A stretch of DNA of 64,000 bases. Origin: Tropicibacter sp. Alg240-R139. Its GTDB lineage: Bacteria; Pseudomonadota; Alphaproteobacteria; Rhodobacterales; Rhodobacteraceae. Both the position numbers and the translations under genes were made by a program. Position 1 is the stretch's first letter, and the number at the start of each line of letters is the position of its first letter. Below the pieces are notes generated by a model that worked only from the letters and a program-made list of their open reading frames with translations, was not told the DNA's origin and did not search any database. The stretch covers positions 62,001-126,000 of the forward strand of contig NZ_UNRA01000003.1 of assembly GCF_900537075.1 (NCBI RefSeq), in the 5' to 3' direction. Of the stretch, positions 25,353-36,389 are shown piece by piece.

Positions 25353-25844
25353 GGCGACAAACCTAGGTATGAAATCGACCTACGCCCACGCCCCTTCACG
25401 TCAAGTTGTCGCCGGGTGAACGGCCACCACACCCAGATGGCTCTAAGACATCACAACTGGACCGTGCCCTCTGCAGAGAACGAGAGATCAACAGCGCGGA
25501 CTGCAGACTTCAGGCAACTATCAAGCGCACACACTGGCGATTGTGCTGGATCCACCAAGCTTATTTTGTTCAAAAAGCGGGGTCGTGTTCTTTGTCAGCA
25601 AACTGACACCCATGTTTGAATGGGCGAACCCAAGCAACGACGTTTCGTTCAGAGCAAACACACTATCGCAGTAAATGGCAGGCCCGGCCCCTGGCGGAGC
25701 CGAAGCCTGCGTCATGGATAACGCCACCCGAGGACGAAATAGGAGTACTTGAAATCGCCTGTGTTGTTGACGCCGGTTTTCAGGCGGCCAACCAGTTGAA
25801 AATTGACCGAACGGGCGAGGGACCGACTATCCGGTCATCGCCAA
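25353..25844. other. 492-base region without a supportable gene
   Basis: Open frames here are short, lack ribosome sites and resemble nothing I know. Base composition is a little lower in G+C than the neighbours. It should contain the promoter of the radical SAM gene (start 25352, minus) and the downstream end of rppH. Confidence 0.6.
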
Positions 25845-26330
25845 TCAACTCAGGTGTGCGGCAAAAGCGTCGATTACACGGGCATAGACTTCGCGTTTGA
25901 ACGGCACAATCTCAGCGATCAACTGTTCCGGCGCCTGCCATTTCCAATCTGTGAATTCCGGATGCTCAGTCTGAATGTCGACTTGATCGTCGGTGCCCGT
26001 AAAGCGCAGCAGGAACCATTTCTGCTCTTGCCCGCGATACTTACCTTTCCAGATCTTGGGCACGATGTCATGGGGCAAGTCGTAAGGCAGCCAACCCTCG
26101 GTCTCGGCAACGACCTCAACCAGATTTGCGGTCACGCCCGTTTCTTCCCATAGCTCGCGCAGGGCGGCGTCGCGGGGGTCTTCACCTTTGTCCACACCCC
26201 CCTGGGGCATCTGCCAGGCATCCTTGTACCGGTCGCTACGCTGGCCCACAAAGATCTTGCCATCCGCGTTCATCAACATCAGCCCAACACAGGGACGATA
26301 GGGAAGTTTGACGATCTCATCGGGTGTCAT
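25845..26330 (-). CDS. rppH: RNA pyrophosphohydrolase (Nudix)
   Basis: 161 aa, normal RppH length. The Nudix box [20 protein letters not shown] is complete, and the flanking [20 protein letters not shown] and KWFLLRFTG segments are typical of RppH, which removes pyrophosphate from 5' ends of mRNA to start decay. The ATG at 26330 begins [13 protein letters not shown]; an upstream in-frame ATG at 26351 adds seven unconserved residues. Confidence 0.92.
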   Translation of the reverse strand: MTPDEIVKLPYRPCVGLMLMNADGKIFVGQRSDRYKDAWQMPQGGVDKGEDPRDAALRELWEETGVTANLVEVVAETEGWLPYDLPHDIVPKIWKGKYRGQEQKWFLLRFTGTDDQVDIQTEHPEFTDWKWQAPEQLIAEIVPFKREVYARVIDAFAAHLS

Positions 26331-26432
26331 GGCAGCCTCATCTTTGCACAAGCACTCCCTAGCAAATGGGCAAGGCCGAGCCTAGAGGCAATGCCTTCTC
26401 GTTCTGCGATGGCGCGCTGAGCCGAAGGCGAT

Positions 26433-26486
26433 GCGCCCGGCCCAACGCCGCAAAGGCCCGGCAGGGCATGCAGCGGGGGCGGGAGC
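26433..26486 (-). repeat. Dispersed two-hairpin intergenic element, copy 3 (partial)
   Basis: On the minus strand GCTCCCGCCC is followed after 30 bases by GTTGGGCCGGGCGC, the same two boxes as in the copies at 23028 and 46771, where the gap is 33. The intervening stem is weaker (GCCC/GGGC). It lies between the divergent rppH and fadH genes, so this copy cannot be only a terminator. Confidence 0.55.
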
Positions 26487-26514
26487 GCCCCTGGGTTAAC
26501 GTGGATGCCGGTGA

Positions 26515-28611
<2,097 letters not shown>

Positions 28612-28727
28612 CGCGCCAACACATCCCTGTGACACCTGCCCCGGGACCGACGCTTTGTCGTTTCCGGGACAGAAACGGCCCCTCTGTCCCTCTCACGGTT
28701 TCCAAATCAACCGCCGAGAGAGGGACC

Positions 28728-30248
28728 ATGACACGCCCAGTCCGACGCCGCCGCGCCCACAGATCCGCAGGCGCAACCGCACCGCAGATCATCACCGGCG
28801 CGCGCCGTGAAATCCCCACCTATGACCTGATCAGCACCGAAGGTCTGGAACAGATCGAGGCCCGGTCAGCGCAGTTGCTGCAAGAGATCGGTGTCCGGTT
28901 TGTCGAAGACCCCGAGTCCTTGCGCCTGTTTCACGAGGCAGGCGCCGAGGTCCAAGGCGACCGGGTCCGGTTCCCGCCGGGACTGCTGCAAAAGGCGCTT
29001 GAAACCGCGCCAAAGACCTTTCGCCAACACGCGCGCAACCCCGAGCGCACGATTGATTTGGGTGGCAAGAACGTGGTCTTTGGCCCGGGCTATGGCATGC
29101 CCTTTGTCAGCGATCTGGATGGCGGTCGGCGCTACGGCACGATCCGGGATTTCGAAAACCTGACCAAGCTCGTGTACATTTCACCCTGGCTGCATCATTC
29201 GGGCGGCACCACCTGCGAACCCACCGACCTGCCGGTGAACAAGCGCCATCTGGATATGGTCTATGCCCATCTGAAATGGAGCGACAAGCCGTTCATGGGA
29301 TCGGTCACAGCCCCGGAACGCGCCGCAGACAGTATCGAGATGACCCGCCTTGCATTTGGGGCCGATTTCGTCGACCAAAATTGCGTGATCATGGCCAACA
29401 TCAACATGAACTCGCCACTGGTCTTTGACTATGCCATGTCGGGCGCCATCCGCACCTATGCTGCCGCCAACCAATGCCCTGTCATTGTCCCCTTTGTCTT
29501 GGGCGGCGCGACCGCGCCTGTGTCGATGATCGCCGCCGTGACGCAGGCCTATTCCGAGGTGCTGGTGGGCTGCGCGCTTGCTCAATTGGTGAGACCCGGC
29601 GCGCCCGTGGTCTTTGGCAACTTCGTGACCACTGTGGATCTGAAGTCCGGCTCGCCGTCATTTGGCACGCCGGAATCCGCCCTGGCGTCCTATGTCGCCG
29701 GTCAACTCGCGCGCAGGGTTGGATTGCCTATCCGATGCTCGGGGGCTTTCACCAGTTCCAAGATGCCAGACGGACAGGCCATGATGGAAAGCGTCACCGC
29801 CCTGCACGCCGCGGTTCTAAGTGGAGCCAACTTTGTGCTGCAATCGGCGGGTTGGTTGGAAGGCGCGCTGACCATGTCCTATGAAAAGCTGGTCATGGAT
29901 GCTGATTACTTGGGTGCGATGCATCGGCTCCTGAAAGGCCTGTCCCTAGATGACGAGGCCTTTGCCATGGACGCCTTTGCCGAAGTTGGCCCAGGCGGCC
30001 ACTTCTTTGGCTGCGGCCACACTATGCGCAACTATGAGACCGCATTCTATGACGCGCAACTGTCTGACACACAGCCGTTCGAAACCTGGTTCGAAAAAGG
30101 CGGCACGGATGCAGCACGCCGCGCTAACAGAAAGTGGAATGAGGACTTGATGCGATACGAGGCACCGCCGCTGGATGAGGCGACGGACGAAAGCCTGAGG
30201 GATTTCATGGAACGCAAGAAAGCCACCCTGCCCGACCTTTGGCACTAA
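28728..30248 (+). CDS. Trimethylamine methyltransferase family protein (non-Pyl MttB)
   Basis: 506 aa MttB-superfamily protein. There is no in-frame amber codon, so it lacks the pyrrolysine of true MttB; this group includes enzymes acting on quaternary amines such as glycine betaine and proline betaine. GPGYGMPFVSDLDGGRRYGT and FGCGHTMRNYETAFYDAQLS are characteristic segments. The ATG at 28728 follows GAGAGAGGG. No corrinoid protein or activator is next to it; fadH, 116 bases upstream, is the only co-directional neighbour. Substrate unknown. Confidence 0.85.
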   Translation: MTRPVRRRRAHRSAGATAPQIITGARREIPTYDLISTEGLEQIEARSAQLLQEIGVRFVEDPESLRLFHEAGAEVQGDRVRFPPGLLQKALETAPKTFRQHARNPERTIDLGGKNVVFGPGYGMPFVSDLDGGRRYGTIRDFENLTKLVYISPWLHHSGGTTCEPTDLPVNKRHLDMVYAHLKWSDKPFMGSVTAPERAADSIEMTRLAFGADFVDQNCVIMANINMNSPLVFDYAMSGAIRTYAAANQCPVIVPFVLGGATAPVSMIAAVTQAYSEVLVGCALAQLVRPGAPVVFGNFVTTVDLKSGSPSFGTPESALASYVAGQLARRVGLPIRCSGAFTSSKMPDGQAMMESVTALHAAVLSGANFVLQSAGWLEGALTMSYEKLVMDADYLGAMHRLLKGLSLDDEAFAMDAFAEVGPGGHFFGCGHTMRNYETAFYDAQLSDTQPFETWFEKGGTDAARRANRKWNEDLMRYEAPPLDEATDESLRDFMERKKATLPDLWH

Positions 30249-30283
30249 GCCGCGTCGGGTCAGGGCAACTTGTTTATCGCGCC

Positions 30284-30724
30284 TTACTCCACGGTGATGG
30301 TGATCACATCAGAAACAACCGGTGTGGAATGGGGCACATGACCATAGTCACCCAACACCAATTGCAGCGTGTGTTGTCCGGGCGCCAGATCAAGGGTCAC
30401 CTCGGTCTGCCCCCCACCGAAATGCATGTGGTTTTCATCCGAAGCGATTCCATTGGACAGTTCATCGGTTCCATCCTCGCCCTGCCCCAGCGGTGGACGA
30501 TCAATAAGCAAATGGTGATGCCCGGTGTTCTCCTTTTCCGTGCCCGAGGGCGCGACGCCCATTCCGCTCAGGCCAAAGACAACTGTAACCGGCGAGGAAA
30601 CGGTATCCCCATCAGACAGGCTGGCAAAATAGACACGGGCGTCAGGGTTGGATGGCGTTTCACCTCCGGCCCAGACAGGGGCAGCGAACAGCGTCAGCGC
30701 AAGAATGGCAGCAAGGTGTTTCAT
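30284..30724 (-). CDS. DUF4399 periplasmic protein
   Basis: 146 aa with a Sec signal peptide over residues 1-19 (MKHLAAILALTLFAAPVWA). The mature part matches the DUF4399 pattern: ARVYFASLSDGDTVSSPVTV, then a His-rich stretch NTGHHHLLID and NHMHFGGGQTEV, ending in an Ig-like strand region. The clustered histidines suggest metal binding, but no function is established. It converges on the MttB-like gene. Confidence 0.82.
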   Translation of the reverse strand: MKHLAAILALTLFAAPVWAGGETPSNPDARVYFASLSDGDTVSSPVTVVFGLSGMGVAPSGTEKENTGHHHLLIDRPPLGQGEDGTDELSNGIASDENHMHFGGGQTEVTLDLAPGQHTLQLVLGDYGHVPHSTPVVSDVITITVE

Positions 30725-30820
30725 CTATCTCTCCTCAAATAGGTCGTGCAACCTGAGGCAATAGATAGCACAGAGCACCGGATTTTCGAATTGGGACGCC
30801 CAAAATCCCACAGTACAAGT

Positions 30821-31153
30821 TCATCCAACACTGCGTTTTGCGCTATGCGGAGCCGAGACGCATTTCAGCCAGGTGCGATCCTCGCGCAGCAAGAACTTTT
30901 CCCGTTGCGCAAAGTCATAGTTTTTCCGCCCTAACGGGTCCTCCGTCAAACGCGCTCGATAGGCTTCATATTCAGTCAGGTTGGGAATGTTATAGACCCC
31001 GTACGCCAACGTGGATGACCCTTCGTGCGGGGCGAAATACCCAATCAGGTCGGCGCCACATCGTGGGATCGCTTGCCCCCAGTTTCGGGCATATTCGGCG
31101 AACTGTTCTTTCTTGGTCGGGTCGATGTGGTAGCGAATGAAACATGTCAGCAT
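30821..31153 (-). CDS. NIPSNAP family protein
   Basis: 110 aa ferredoxin-like alpha/beta protein of the NIPSNAP family (MLTCFIRYHIDPTKKEQFAE, then LAYGVYNIPNLTEYEAYRAR). Members are often annotated without a defined reaction. GGAG lies eight bases before the ATG at 31153. It is divergent from an ArsR-type regulator with only 71 bases between the two starts, so that regulator probably controls it. Confidence 0.85.
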   Translation of the reverse strand: MLTCFIRYHIDPTKKEQFAEYARNWGQAIPRCGADLIGYFAPHEGSSTLAYGVYNIPNLTEYEAYRARLTEDPLGRKNYDFAQREKFLLREDRTWLKCVSAPHSAKRSVG

Positions 31154-31205
31154 GTGGATCTCCTGTGTCAGTAGCGGTGGTCTAAACACTTTCGCTACAT
31201 CAATG

Positions 31206-31223
31206 CTTCGACTAAGATCGAAG
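31206..31223. promoter_or_regulatory. Inverted repeat operator between NIPSNAP and ArsR genes
   Basis: CTTCGA and TCGAAG separated by six bases, ending one base before the regulator ATG at 31225. Position over the regulator's ribosome site suggests autorepression together with control of the divergent gene. Confidence 0.55.
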
Positions 31224-31224
31224 T

Positions 31225-31905
31225 ATGAAAAACGGACCTGACATTGCTCGCGTGGCCGCATTGATCGGCGATCCGGCGCGCGCCAACATTCTGACGGCCC
31301 TGATGGCGGGCAAAGCGCTCACCGCGACCGAACTTGCGTCCGAAGCCGGTGTGACAGCTCAAACCGCCAGCACGCATCTCAAACGACTTTTGGATGGCGG
31401 ACTGCTGCGCCTGCGCGGTCAGGGACGGCACCGATACTATTCTTTATCAGGGCCAGACGTCGCCGCGACTTTGGAAAGCTTGTTGGGGCTGGCAGCAGGT
31501 CACGGACATCTGCGAACACGAACCGGTCCCAAAGACGCGAACTTGCGAGAGGCGCGGGTATGCTACAACCATCTGGCCGGAACACGGGGCGTTCAAATGT
31601 ATCGCTCGATGATCCACCGTGGATTTCTGACCGAAATTGACGAGCAGGTGAAACTGACCGACCGCGGCCGCGCCTTCATCACAGACTTCGGCATAGACTT
31701 GTCGACGCCTTCCCGCAGCAAGGCCCCCTTGTGTCTGGGCTGTTTGGATTGGAGCGCTCGGGAAACCCACCTTGCCGGCCGACTGGGTCGCGCGATGTTT
31801 GCGCATATGGAGAATCGGGATTGGATCAAACGCGTGTCTGGCTCACGGCATGTTCAGTTTTCTGTGTCAGGACGCGAGATGTTTGAACAGCAGTTTCCGG
31901 TCTGA
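31225..31905 (+). CDS. ArsR-family transcriptional regulator, long form
   Basis: 226 aa, twice the usual ArsR length. Residues 5-90 hold the winged helix (LTATELASEAGVTAQTASTH). The additional C-terminal region (about 100-225) contains a CLGCLDW motif near 175 and is shared by a group of long ArsR regulators in Proteobacteria. Overlaps an operator-like inverted repeat immediately upstream. Ligand unknown; the Cys pair could bind metal or sense oxidation. Confidence 0.83.
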   Translation: MKNGPDIARVAALIGDPARANILTALMAGKALTATELASEAGVTAQTASTHLKRLLDGGLLRLRGQGRHRYYSLSGPDVAATLESLLGLAAGHGHLRTRTGPKDANLREARVCYNHLAGTRGVQMYRSMIHRGFLTEIDEQVKLTDRGRAFITDFGIDLSTPSRSKAPLCLGCLDWSARETHLAGRLGRAMFAHMENRDWIKRVSGSRHVQFSVSGREMFEQQFPV

Positions 31906-32076
31906 AATTCGCTCATAAGGAAGGCACCGCCCACTCCGGAAACGATTGTTTCGTCGTTTCCATGACGCAAACGATCCGTGACAAAACCCTGATATTATCT
32001 CACCTCCGCCCCGTTCTCGCCCAGATTGACCAGCATAACCGATCCTCGAAACGCTGAATAAGCCGAGGAACCGAGC

Positions 32077-32982
32077 ATGGATCGACTGACCGAAATGGAA
32101 GCCTTTGCCAATGTGGTGGACCAAGGTGGCTTCACCGACGCCGCCAAGAAAATGGGCATCTCAAAGTCGGCTGTCTCCAAGCACGTCTCTAGCCTAGAGG
32201 CCCGCCTTGGTGCACGCCTCTTGAACCGCACCACACGCCGTGTCAGCCCGACCGAAATCGGTCTGGCCTACTACGACCGAGCCCGCCGGGTTCTGAATGA
32301 TGCGGGCGAGGCTGATGCACTGGTCACGTCCATGCAATCTGCACCTTCGGGCCTGCTGCGGATCAGCGTAGCCACCGATTTCGGGGTCAACCACCTGTCG
32401 CCTGTCCTGTCGGATTTCCTGTCGGATTTCCCGGACATCACTGTGAACATGGTTCTCAACAACCGCTACGTCGAGCTGATTTCAGAAGGGTTCGACATGG
32501 CCGTTCGCATCGGTGAGCTGGAAGACAGCACCCTGCGTGCCCGCAAGCTAACCGAAACCACCAAACGCATGATCGCGAGCCCCGAGTATTTCGAAAAATA
32601 TGGCCGCCCGCAAAAGATCGACGATCTGAACGAACACAAGCTGCTGCATTATTCCAACCAATCCAGCGGCAACGTCTGGAGGCTGACAGCCCCGTCAGGT
32701 GAGAAACGTCAAGTACGCACTGCCGGTTGGCTAAGCGTCAATGACGGGCAATCGCTGCTCAATGCAGCAATCTCGGGTCTGGGGATCGCCTATCTGCCCA
32801 GTTATCTCTACGCCGACGCGATGGAGCAGGGCCTGATCGAAGACGCCATGCCAACCCTACCGGACGAAACCCAAGGCATCTATGCCGTCTATCCGCCGGG
32901 ACGCTTCACGCAACCCAAAGTGCGCGCATTCATCGACTTCCTGGTCCACGCCTTTTCAGAAAAAGGCCCGCTGGACTGGTAA
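32077..32982 (+). CDS. LysR-family transcriptional regulator
   Basis: 301 aa. N-terminal HTH (MDRLTEMEAFANVVDQGGFT and MGISKSAVSKHVSSLEARLG) then a LysR substrate-binding domain, of the AaeR/DhcR-like subgroup. AGGAACC precedes the ATG. No divergent gene lies close enough to name as its target; the nearest upstream gene ends 171 bases away on the same strand. Terminator follows. Confidence 0.9.
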   Translation: MDRLTEMEAFANVVDQGGFTDAAKKMGISKSAVSKHVSSLEARLGARLLNRTTRRVSPTEIGLAYYDRARRVLNDAGEADALVTSMQSAPSGLLRISVATDFGVNHLSPVLSDFLSDFPDITVNMVLNNRYVELISEGFDMAVRIGELEDSTLRARKLTETTKRMIASPEYFEKYGRPQKIDDLNEHKLLHYSNQSSGNVWRLTAPSGEKRQVRTAGWLSVNDGQSLLNAAISGLGIAYLPSYLYADAMEQGLIEDAMPTLPDETQGIYAVYPPGRFTQPKVRAFIDFLVHAFSEKGPLDW

Positions 32983-33016
32983 CCAATTTCTTGCTTCCCT
33001 TGGCAAACCAACTAAT

Positions 33017-33049
33017 CCCCGTGCACCTCTGGCGTACGGGGCCTTTTTT
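33017..33049 (+). terminator. Terminator after the LysR gene
   Basis: CCCCGT and ACGGGG flank a 13-base loop and are followed by CC and six T's, 35 bases after the LysR stop. Confidence 0.7.
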
Positions 33050-33058
33050 GTTTGGTCG

Positions 33059-33967
33059 TTACTGTATCGGCAGCAGCACTGCCTCGACCCGCCGGTTTAT
33101 TTCGCGCCCGTCAGATGTCGCATTCGAGGCGATTGGCGCAAGATATCCTGCGCCTGCGGTTTCCAACTGATCCAAGGCGACCCCGAACTCTTTGTTCAAA
33201 CGTACCTTGACCGCCTCGGCGCGGCGTTGACCTAAAGAAATATTCCGCTCAAGCAGCCCAATGTTGTCCGTGTGCCCGACCAAGGCCACACGACGTCCGC
33301 CATCCTGTTTCAACCAGTTCGCCAAGTCCGCCAAAGTTAAAAACGGCCCGGTCCCCAGGGCATCTTCACCGGTTTCAAACTCAAGATCGCCTAGAACCAC
33401 ATGTCCGGCTGTCTCAAGACTGGCTGCAAAGTTAGGTTTTGACGCCTCCACAGTTTCAGTCCCTTGCACAACATCCAAAGGTGAAACAGTTGTTGGTGTC
33501 ACCGAGATGATCTGCACATAGGCATCTGGCGGATTGCGGCTGACCAGCAGGCTGAGCACTTCGTCATCGCGGATCGCGGACAAGAACCGGTAATCACGGA
33601 TCGCTACATACATGTCCGGTGACGGCACCACCTCGGTCGCAAACCGAAAATCAAACCCACCGCAAGCTTCGGCCGAACAGTCCAACAGAACGTCATAGCC
33701 TTGCGATTCAATCTGGTCACGCAAAGACGCAAAGACTTGCAAGGTCGTTTTTGACCCCACCGACATGCGCCAAGTCCGCTTGGCGACCCGACCCTGAACC
33801 TCACGAGACGGTACGCTAGATCCATCCCAAACGGCTATCGGCAGATCATAGCTGTCGAGCGGATTGACCCTGTTGGTCAGCTGCCGCGCCTCAGACGGCA
33901 AAGCCAACTCCTGCGCCGTGGCAGGCACTGCCGCACATGCGGCGCAGAAGGCAAGCATTCTGATCAT
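33059..33967 (-). CDS. OmpA-family outer membrane/periplasmic protein
   Basis: 302 aa with a signal peptide (MIRMLAFCAACAAVPATA, then QE). Residues 185-300 form the OmpA-like peptidoglycan-binding domain (VALVGHTDNIGLLERNISLG and EINRRVEAVLL). The N-terminal 165 residues are an unassigned domain. Its start overlaps the preceding AhpD-like gene by four bases (ATGA), although the two proteins act in different compartments. Confidence 0.85.
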   Translation of the reverse strand: MIRMLAFCAACAAVPATAQELALPSEARQLTNRVNPLDSYDLPIAVWDGSSVPSREVQGRVAKRTWRMSVGSKTTLQVFASLRDQIESQGYDVLLDCSAEACGGFDFRFATEVVPSPDMYVAIRDYRFLSAIRDDEVLSLLVSRNPPDAYVQIISVTPTTVSPLDVVQGTETVEASKPNFAASLETAGHVVLGDLEFETGEDALGTGPFLTLADLANWLKQDGGRRVALVGHTDNIGLLERNISLGQRRAEAVKVRLNKEFGVALDQLETAGAGYLAPIASNATSDGREINRRVEAVLLPIQ

Positions 33968-34536
33968 CTGAACTGACTGTGGTACTCGTCGTTGGGCACC
34001 ATGGCGGTGGCGCTGGCCACGCGGTTGGACATGTTGAAGAATCCGATCACATTGGCCAGATCCCAGATGTCCCGATCACTGAGACCAACATCGCGCAGCG
34101 CTTGGCGGTCGACCTCTTCGATGGTAGCGCTTGCCGTCGTTACCTTGACGGCAAAGTCCAACATCGCACGCTGGCGCGCATCCAGCGGGGCAACGCGGTA
34201 GTTCATCACCAGCATCTCGCCCAGTTTGGGGTCGCCCGACAACTGCCGGACCGCGGCGCCATGTGCCACAAGACAGTAGAAACACTTGTTGATCGAAGAG
34301 ACGACAACGGCGACCATCTCTCGTTCCAACTTGCTCAACCCACTAGGGGCAAGCATCAGGTCGTTGTACATCGTGGTAAAGGCAGTCAGCTTGTCGATGT
34401 CAAAAGCGTTGGCCTTGAGCACATTAGGTATCATGCCCAGCTTTTCGACGCAGATGTCAAAGTAGCGCTGCGTCTCTTCTGGCAGCGGATCGACCATGGG
34501 CAAGTCCAAGGCGGTGGGTTGGGTGTCTTTGGTCAC
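33964..34536 (-). CDS. Peroxidase-related AhpD-like (carboxymuconolactone decarboxylase) protein
   Basis: 190 aa. The redox-active CX2C with adjacent His is plain in NKCFYCLVAHGAAV near residue 90, as in AhpD-like alkylhydroperoxidases and the peroxidase-related enzyme family. It would reduce peroxides using a thiol partner not identified here. It sits in a leftward run with a GNAT protein and a CinA-like protein upstream and an OmpA-type gene downstream. Confidence 0.88.
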   Translation of the reverse strand: MTKDTQPTALDLPMVDPLPEETQRYFDICVEKLGMIPNVLKANAFDIDKLTAFTTMYNDLMLAPSGLSKLEREMVAVVVSSINKCFYCLVAHGAAVRQLSGDPKLGEMLVMNYRVAPLDARQRAMLDFAVKVTTASATIEEVDRQALRDVGLSDRDIWDLANVIGFFNMSNRVASATAMVPNDEYHSQFR

Positions 34537-34551
34537 GTTTGTCTCTCTCCC

Positions 34552-35262
34552 CTAGACAAGATGGCGATAATGGTACTTGCTGACCGGCTGCATTCCCAGC
34601 GAGCGATAAAGCGCATTGGCGCCCTCGTTCTCGACGGTACACATCACGCTCAAGGTCTCTGCGCCGTTATCCAGCGCCCAGAAGGCGACGCCGCGCATGG
34701 TCCACTTGCCAAGCCCTTGCTTACGCTGGAACGGTACGATTTCGACGGCATGAACCATGGCAATCCCGTCGTGAATTGCGGCATAGGCGGCCCCGCCGGG
34801 TTTTTCATTGTGGCGCAACAGAATGCCGGTTTTGGGACCTGTGGCCCGCTCCATCACGGCAAGACGTGCAGGGCCAATGTCACCTGCCGCCCAAATCTCG
34901 CGCATGATGGCCAGTGGCTCCCAGATAGTGAAGACAGTCACGCGGGGGATCGCAATATCCGTCAGTTGTTTGGCCGGACAGGAATAGATCGTGACAGCAT
35001 CCACAACCCGATAACCGCGTGCATCCAATTGCGCGTCCAGCGCTTCATCTCCTGGGCGGATCATGAAAATCTGTTTCTGCCCCAGGTCACGCATCGCTGC
35101 TTCAACCGTTTCAATCTCGATCTCGGTCACAGGACAATCTGCAGTCGCCGCCGACACCCGGCTGCCCCCACCTTGCCCCTCTCGCAGGGTGAACGGACCG
35201 ACGCTGTGACGCGCCGCAGCGGGCCATGTTCCGTCGATGACGTCAAACCAGGAAACACTCAC
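34552..35262 (-). CDS. GNAT-family N-acetyltransferase
   Basis: 236 aa. The C-terminal half carries the acetyl-CoA-binding segment VEIVPFQRKQGLGKWTMRGV and the strand-helix NEGANALYRSLGMQPVSKYH typical of GNAT enzymes. The N-terminal half is a degenerate second GNAT-like lobe. Substrate unknown. The start overlaps the end of the CinA-like gene by four bases; the next gene begins 16 bases after its stop, so an operon is likely. Confidence 0.82.
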   Translation of the reverse strand: MSVSWFDVIDGTWPAAARHSVGPFTLREGQGGGSRVSAATADCPVTEIEIETVEAAMRDLGQKQIFMIRPGDEALDAQLDARGYRVVDAVTIYSCPAKQLTDIAIPRVTVFTIWEPLAIMREIWAAGDIGPARLAVMERATGPKTGILLRHNEKPGGAAYAAIHDGIAMVHAVEIVPFQRKQGLGKWTMRGVAFWALDNGAETLSVMCTVENEGANALYRSLGMQPVSKYHYRHLV

Positions 35263-35981
35263 AATTCTAACTCCCGCGCCACACGGGTGACAGCGGCATC
35301 AATACGCGCGCCGTCTGTGCCACGCACCACCACATTGGCGCCGAACACGCCATCCTTCTGGAACGGGTAACATCCAATCGACAGATCGTTGAAATCCTCG
35401 GCCAACGTCGAAAGAGTCGAAGCAATGTCACCCTCCCCCCGATTGACCCGCAGGGTTTGCGACAAAAGCGGCGCACCACCGGTCAGGGTCGGCAGTACGC
35501 TGGCGACCATGGCACGGAACACGCTGGGGACACCGGCCATCACATGGACATTCTCCAGCGTGAAACCAGGGGCGGTCGAGACCGGATTTTCGATCAGGAT
35601 GGCATCGTCAGGAATGCGAGCCATGCGCAAGCGCGCCTCATTCAATTCCACTCCGGTCGCTTTGTAACGCGCCTCGAGCAGCGCGCGAGCGTCCGCGCGC
35701 ACGTCAATGTGCTTACCAAAGGCCCGGGCGATGCAATCGGCGGTGATGTCGTCATGCGTGGGGCCAATGCCGCCGCTGGTGAACACCTGATCATTGGCCG
35801 CCGACAGTGCTCTGACCGCCCCTTCGATGGCGGTTGCATCGTCGCTGACAATCCGCACCTCACACAAGTCGATGCCGTGTTTTGTCAACTCTTGTGCCAG
35901 GTGAAACATGTTGGCATCGCGTGTCCGCCCCGAAAGGATCTCATCCCCGATGACAAGCATGGCAGCCTTTGGGTTCGACAT
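35259..35981 (-). CDS. Molybdopterin-binding (MoCF_biosynth/CinA N-terminal) protein
   Basis: 240 aa containing the MoCF_biosynth fold: MLVIGDEILSGRTRDANMFH at residues 9-28 and FTSGGIGPTHDDITADCIAR near residue 68. This is the N-terminal half of CinA-type proteins; the C-terminal nicotinamide-nucleotide amidase domain is absent, as in many short homologues. It may act as a pyrophosphatase on NAD or FAD derivatives, but that is by analogy only. First gene of the leftward run ending at 33059. Confidence 0.85.
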   Translation of the reverse strand: MSNPKAAMLVIGDEILSGRTRDANMFHLAQELTKHGIDLCEVRIVSDDATAIEGAVRALSAANDQVFTSGGIGPTHDDITADCIARAFGKHIDVRADARALLEARYKATGVELNEARLRMARIPDDAILIENPVSTAPGFTLENVHVMAGVPSVFRAMVASVLPTLTGGAPLLSQTLRVNRGEGDIASTLSTLAEDFNDLSIGCYPFQKDGVFGANVVVRGTDGARIDAAVTRVARELEL

Positions 35982-36389
35982 GGTCGGCCTCCTGTGAAAC
36001 GCGTGTGCAAGATATCTGTCCTGCCCTGCCCCGCAAGGGCAGAAAGCATTTAAGGCGCAGGTGTCGCAGAGATTCGGTCAAAAGTACCACGTCGCCCGGC
36101 AGAGCACTGCGACAGGCCGCGGTGTAGCGCAGAACCAGATCTGTCCGGGACCGCAGCCCCTGACGCAACACCTGGTAAAGGAACAGACCCCTGTGGGCTC
36201 ACCCGCCGTTGTCGTCACACCGATCCAAGGTGCTTTCAATCAACCCTGATGAGATCGAGATGACCCTGACGGTTGGATTCTACGCCTTTCACCCCGCTGA
36301 CCAGGTCGGTCAGCCGCAAGATTTGGGCGTGATGGCTAGCGTCGCTTGATCCCTCTTTTCCCGTAAGCGGGGCTGCGTTAGGCAAGGGC
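35982..36389. other. 408-base divergent intergenic region without a supportable gene
   Basis: Lies between the divergent CinA-like and sfsA genes and must contain both promoters. The longest frames (about 60-75 codons on either strand) have no ribosome site or known family. A minus-strand frame around 35941-36171 has plausible codons but would overlap the CinA-like start. Confidence 0.55.

Noticed and set aside
28728-30248. Pyrrolysine-containing trimethylamine methyltransferase
   Set aside because: The frame runs uninterrupted without an in-frame TAG, so it belongs to the non-pyrrolysine branch.
33979-35370. 463-codon plus-strand frame
   Set aside because: Mirror frame of the AhpD-like, GNAT and CinA-like genes on the minus strand; no conserved motif.
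35941-36171. 76-codon minus-strand frame upstream of the CinA-like gene
   Set aside because: Overlaps the CinA-like start, lacks a ribosome site and matches no family known to me.
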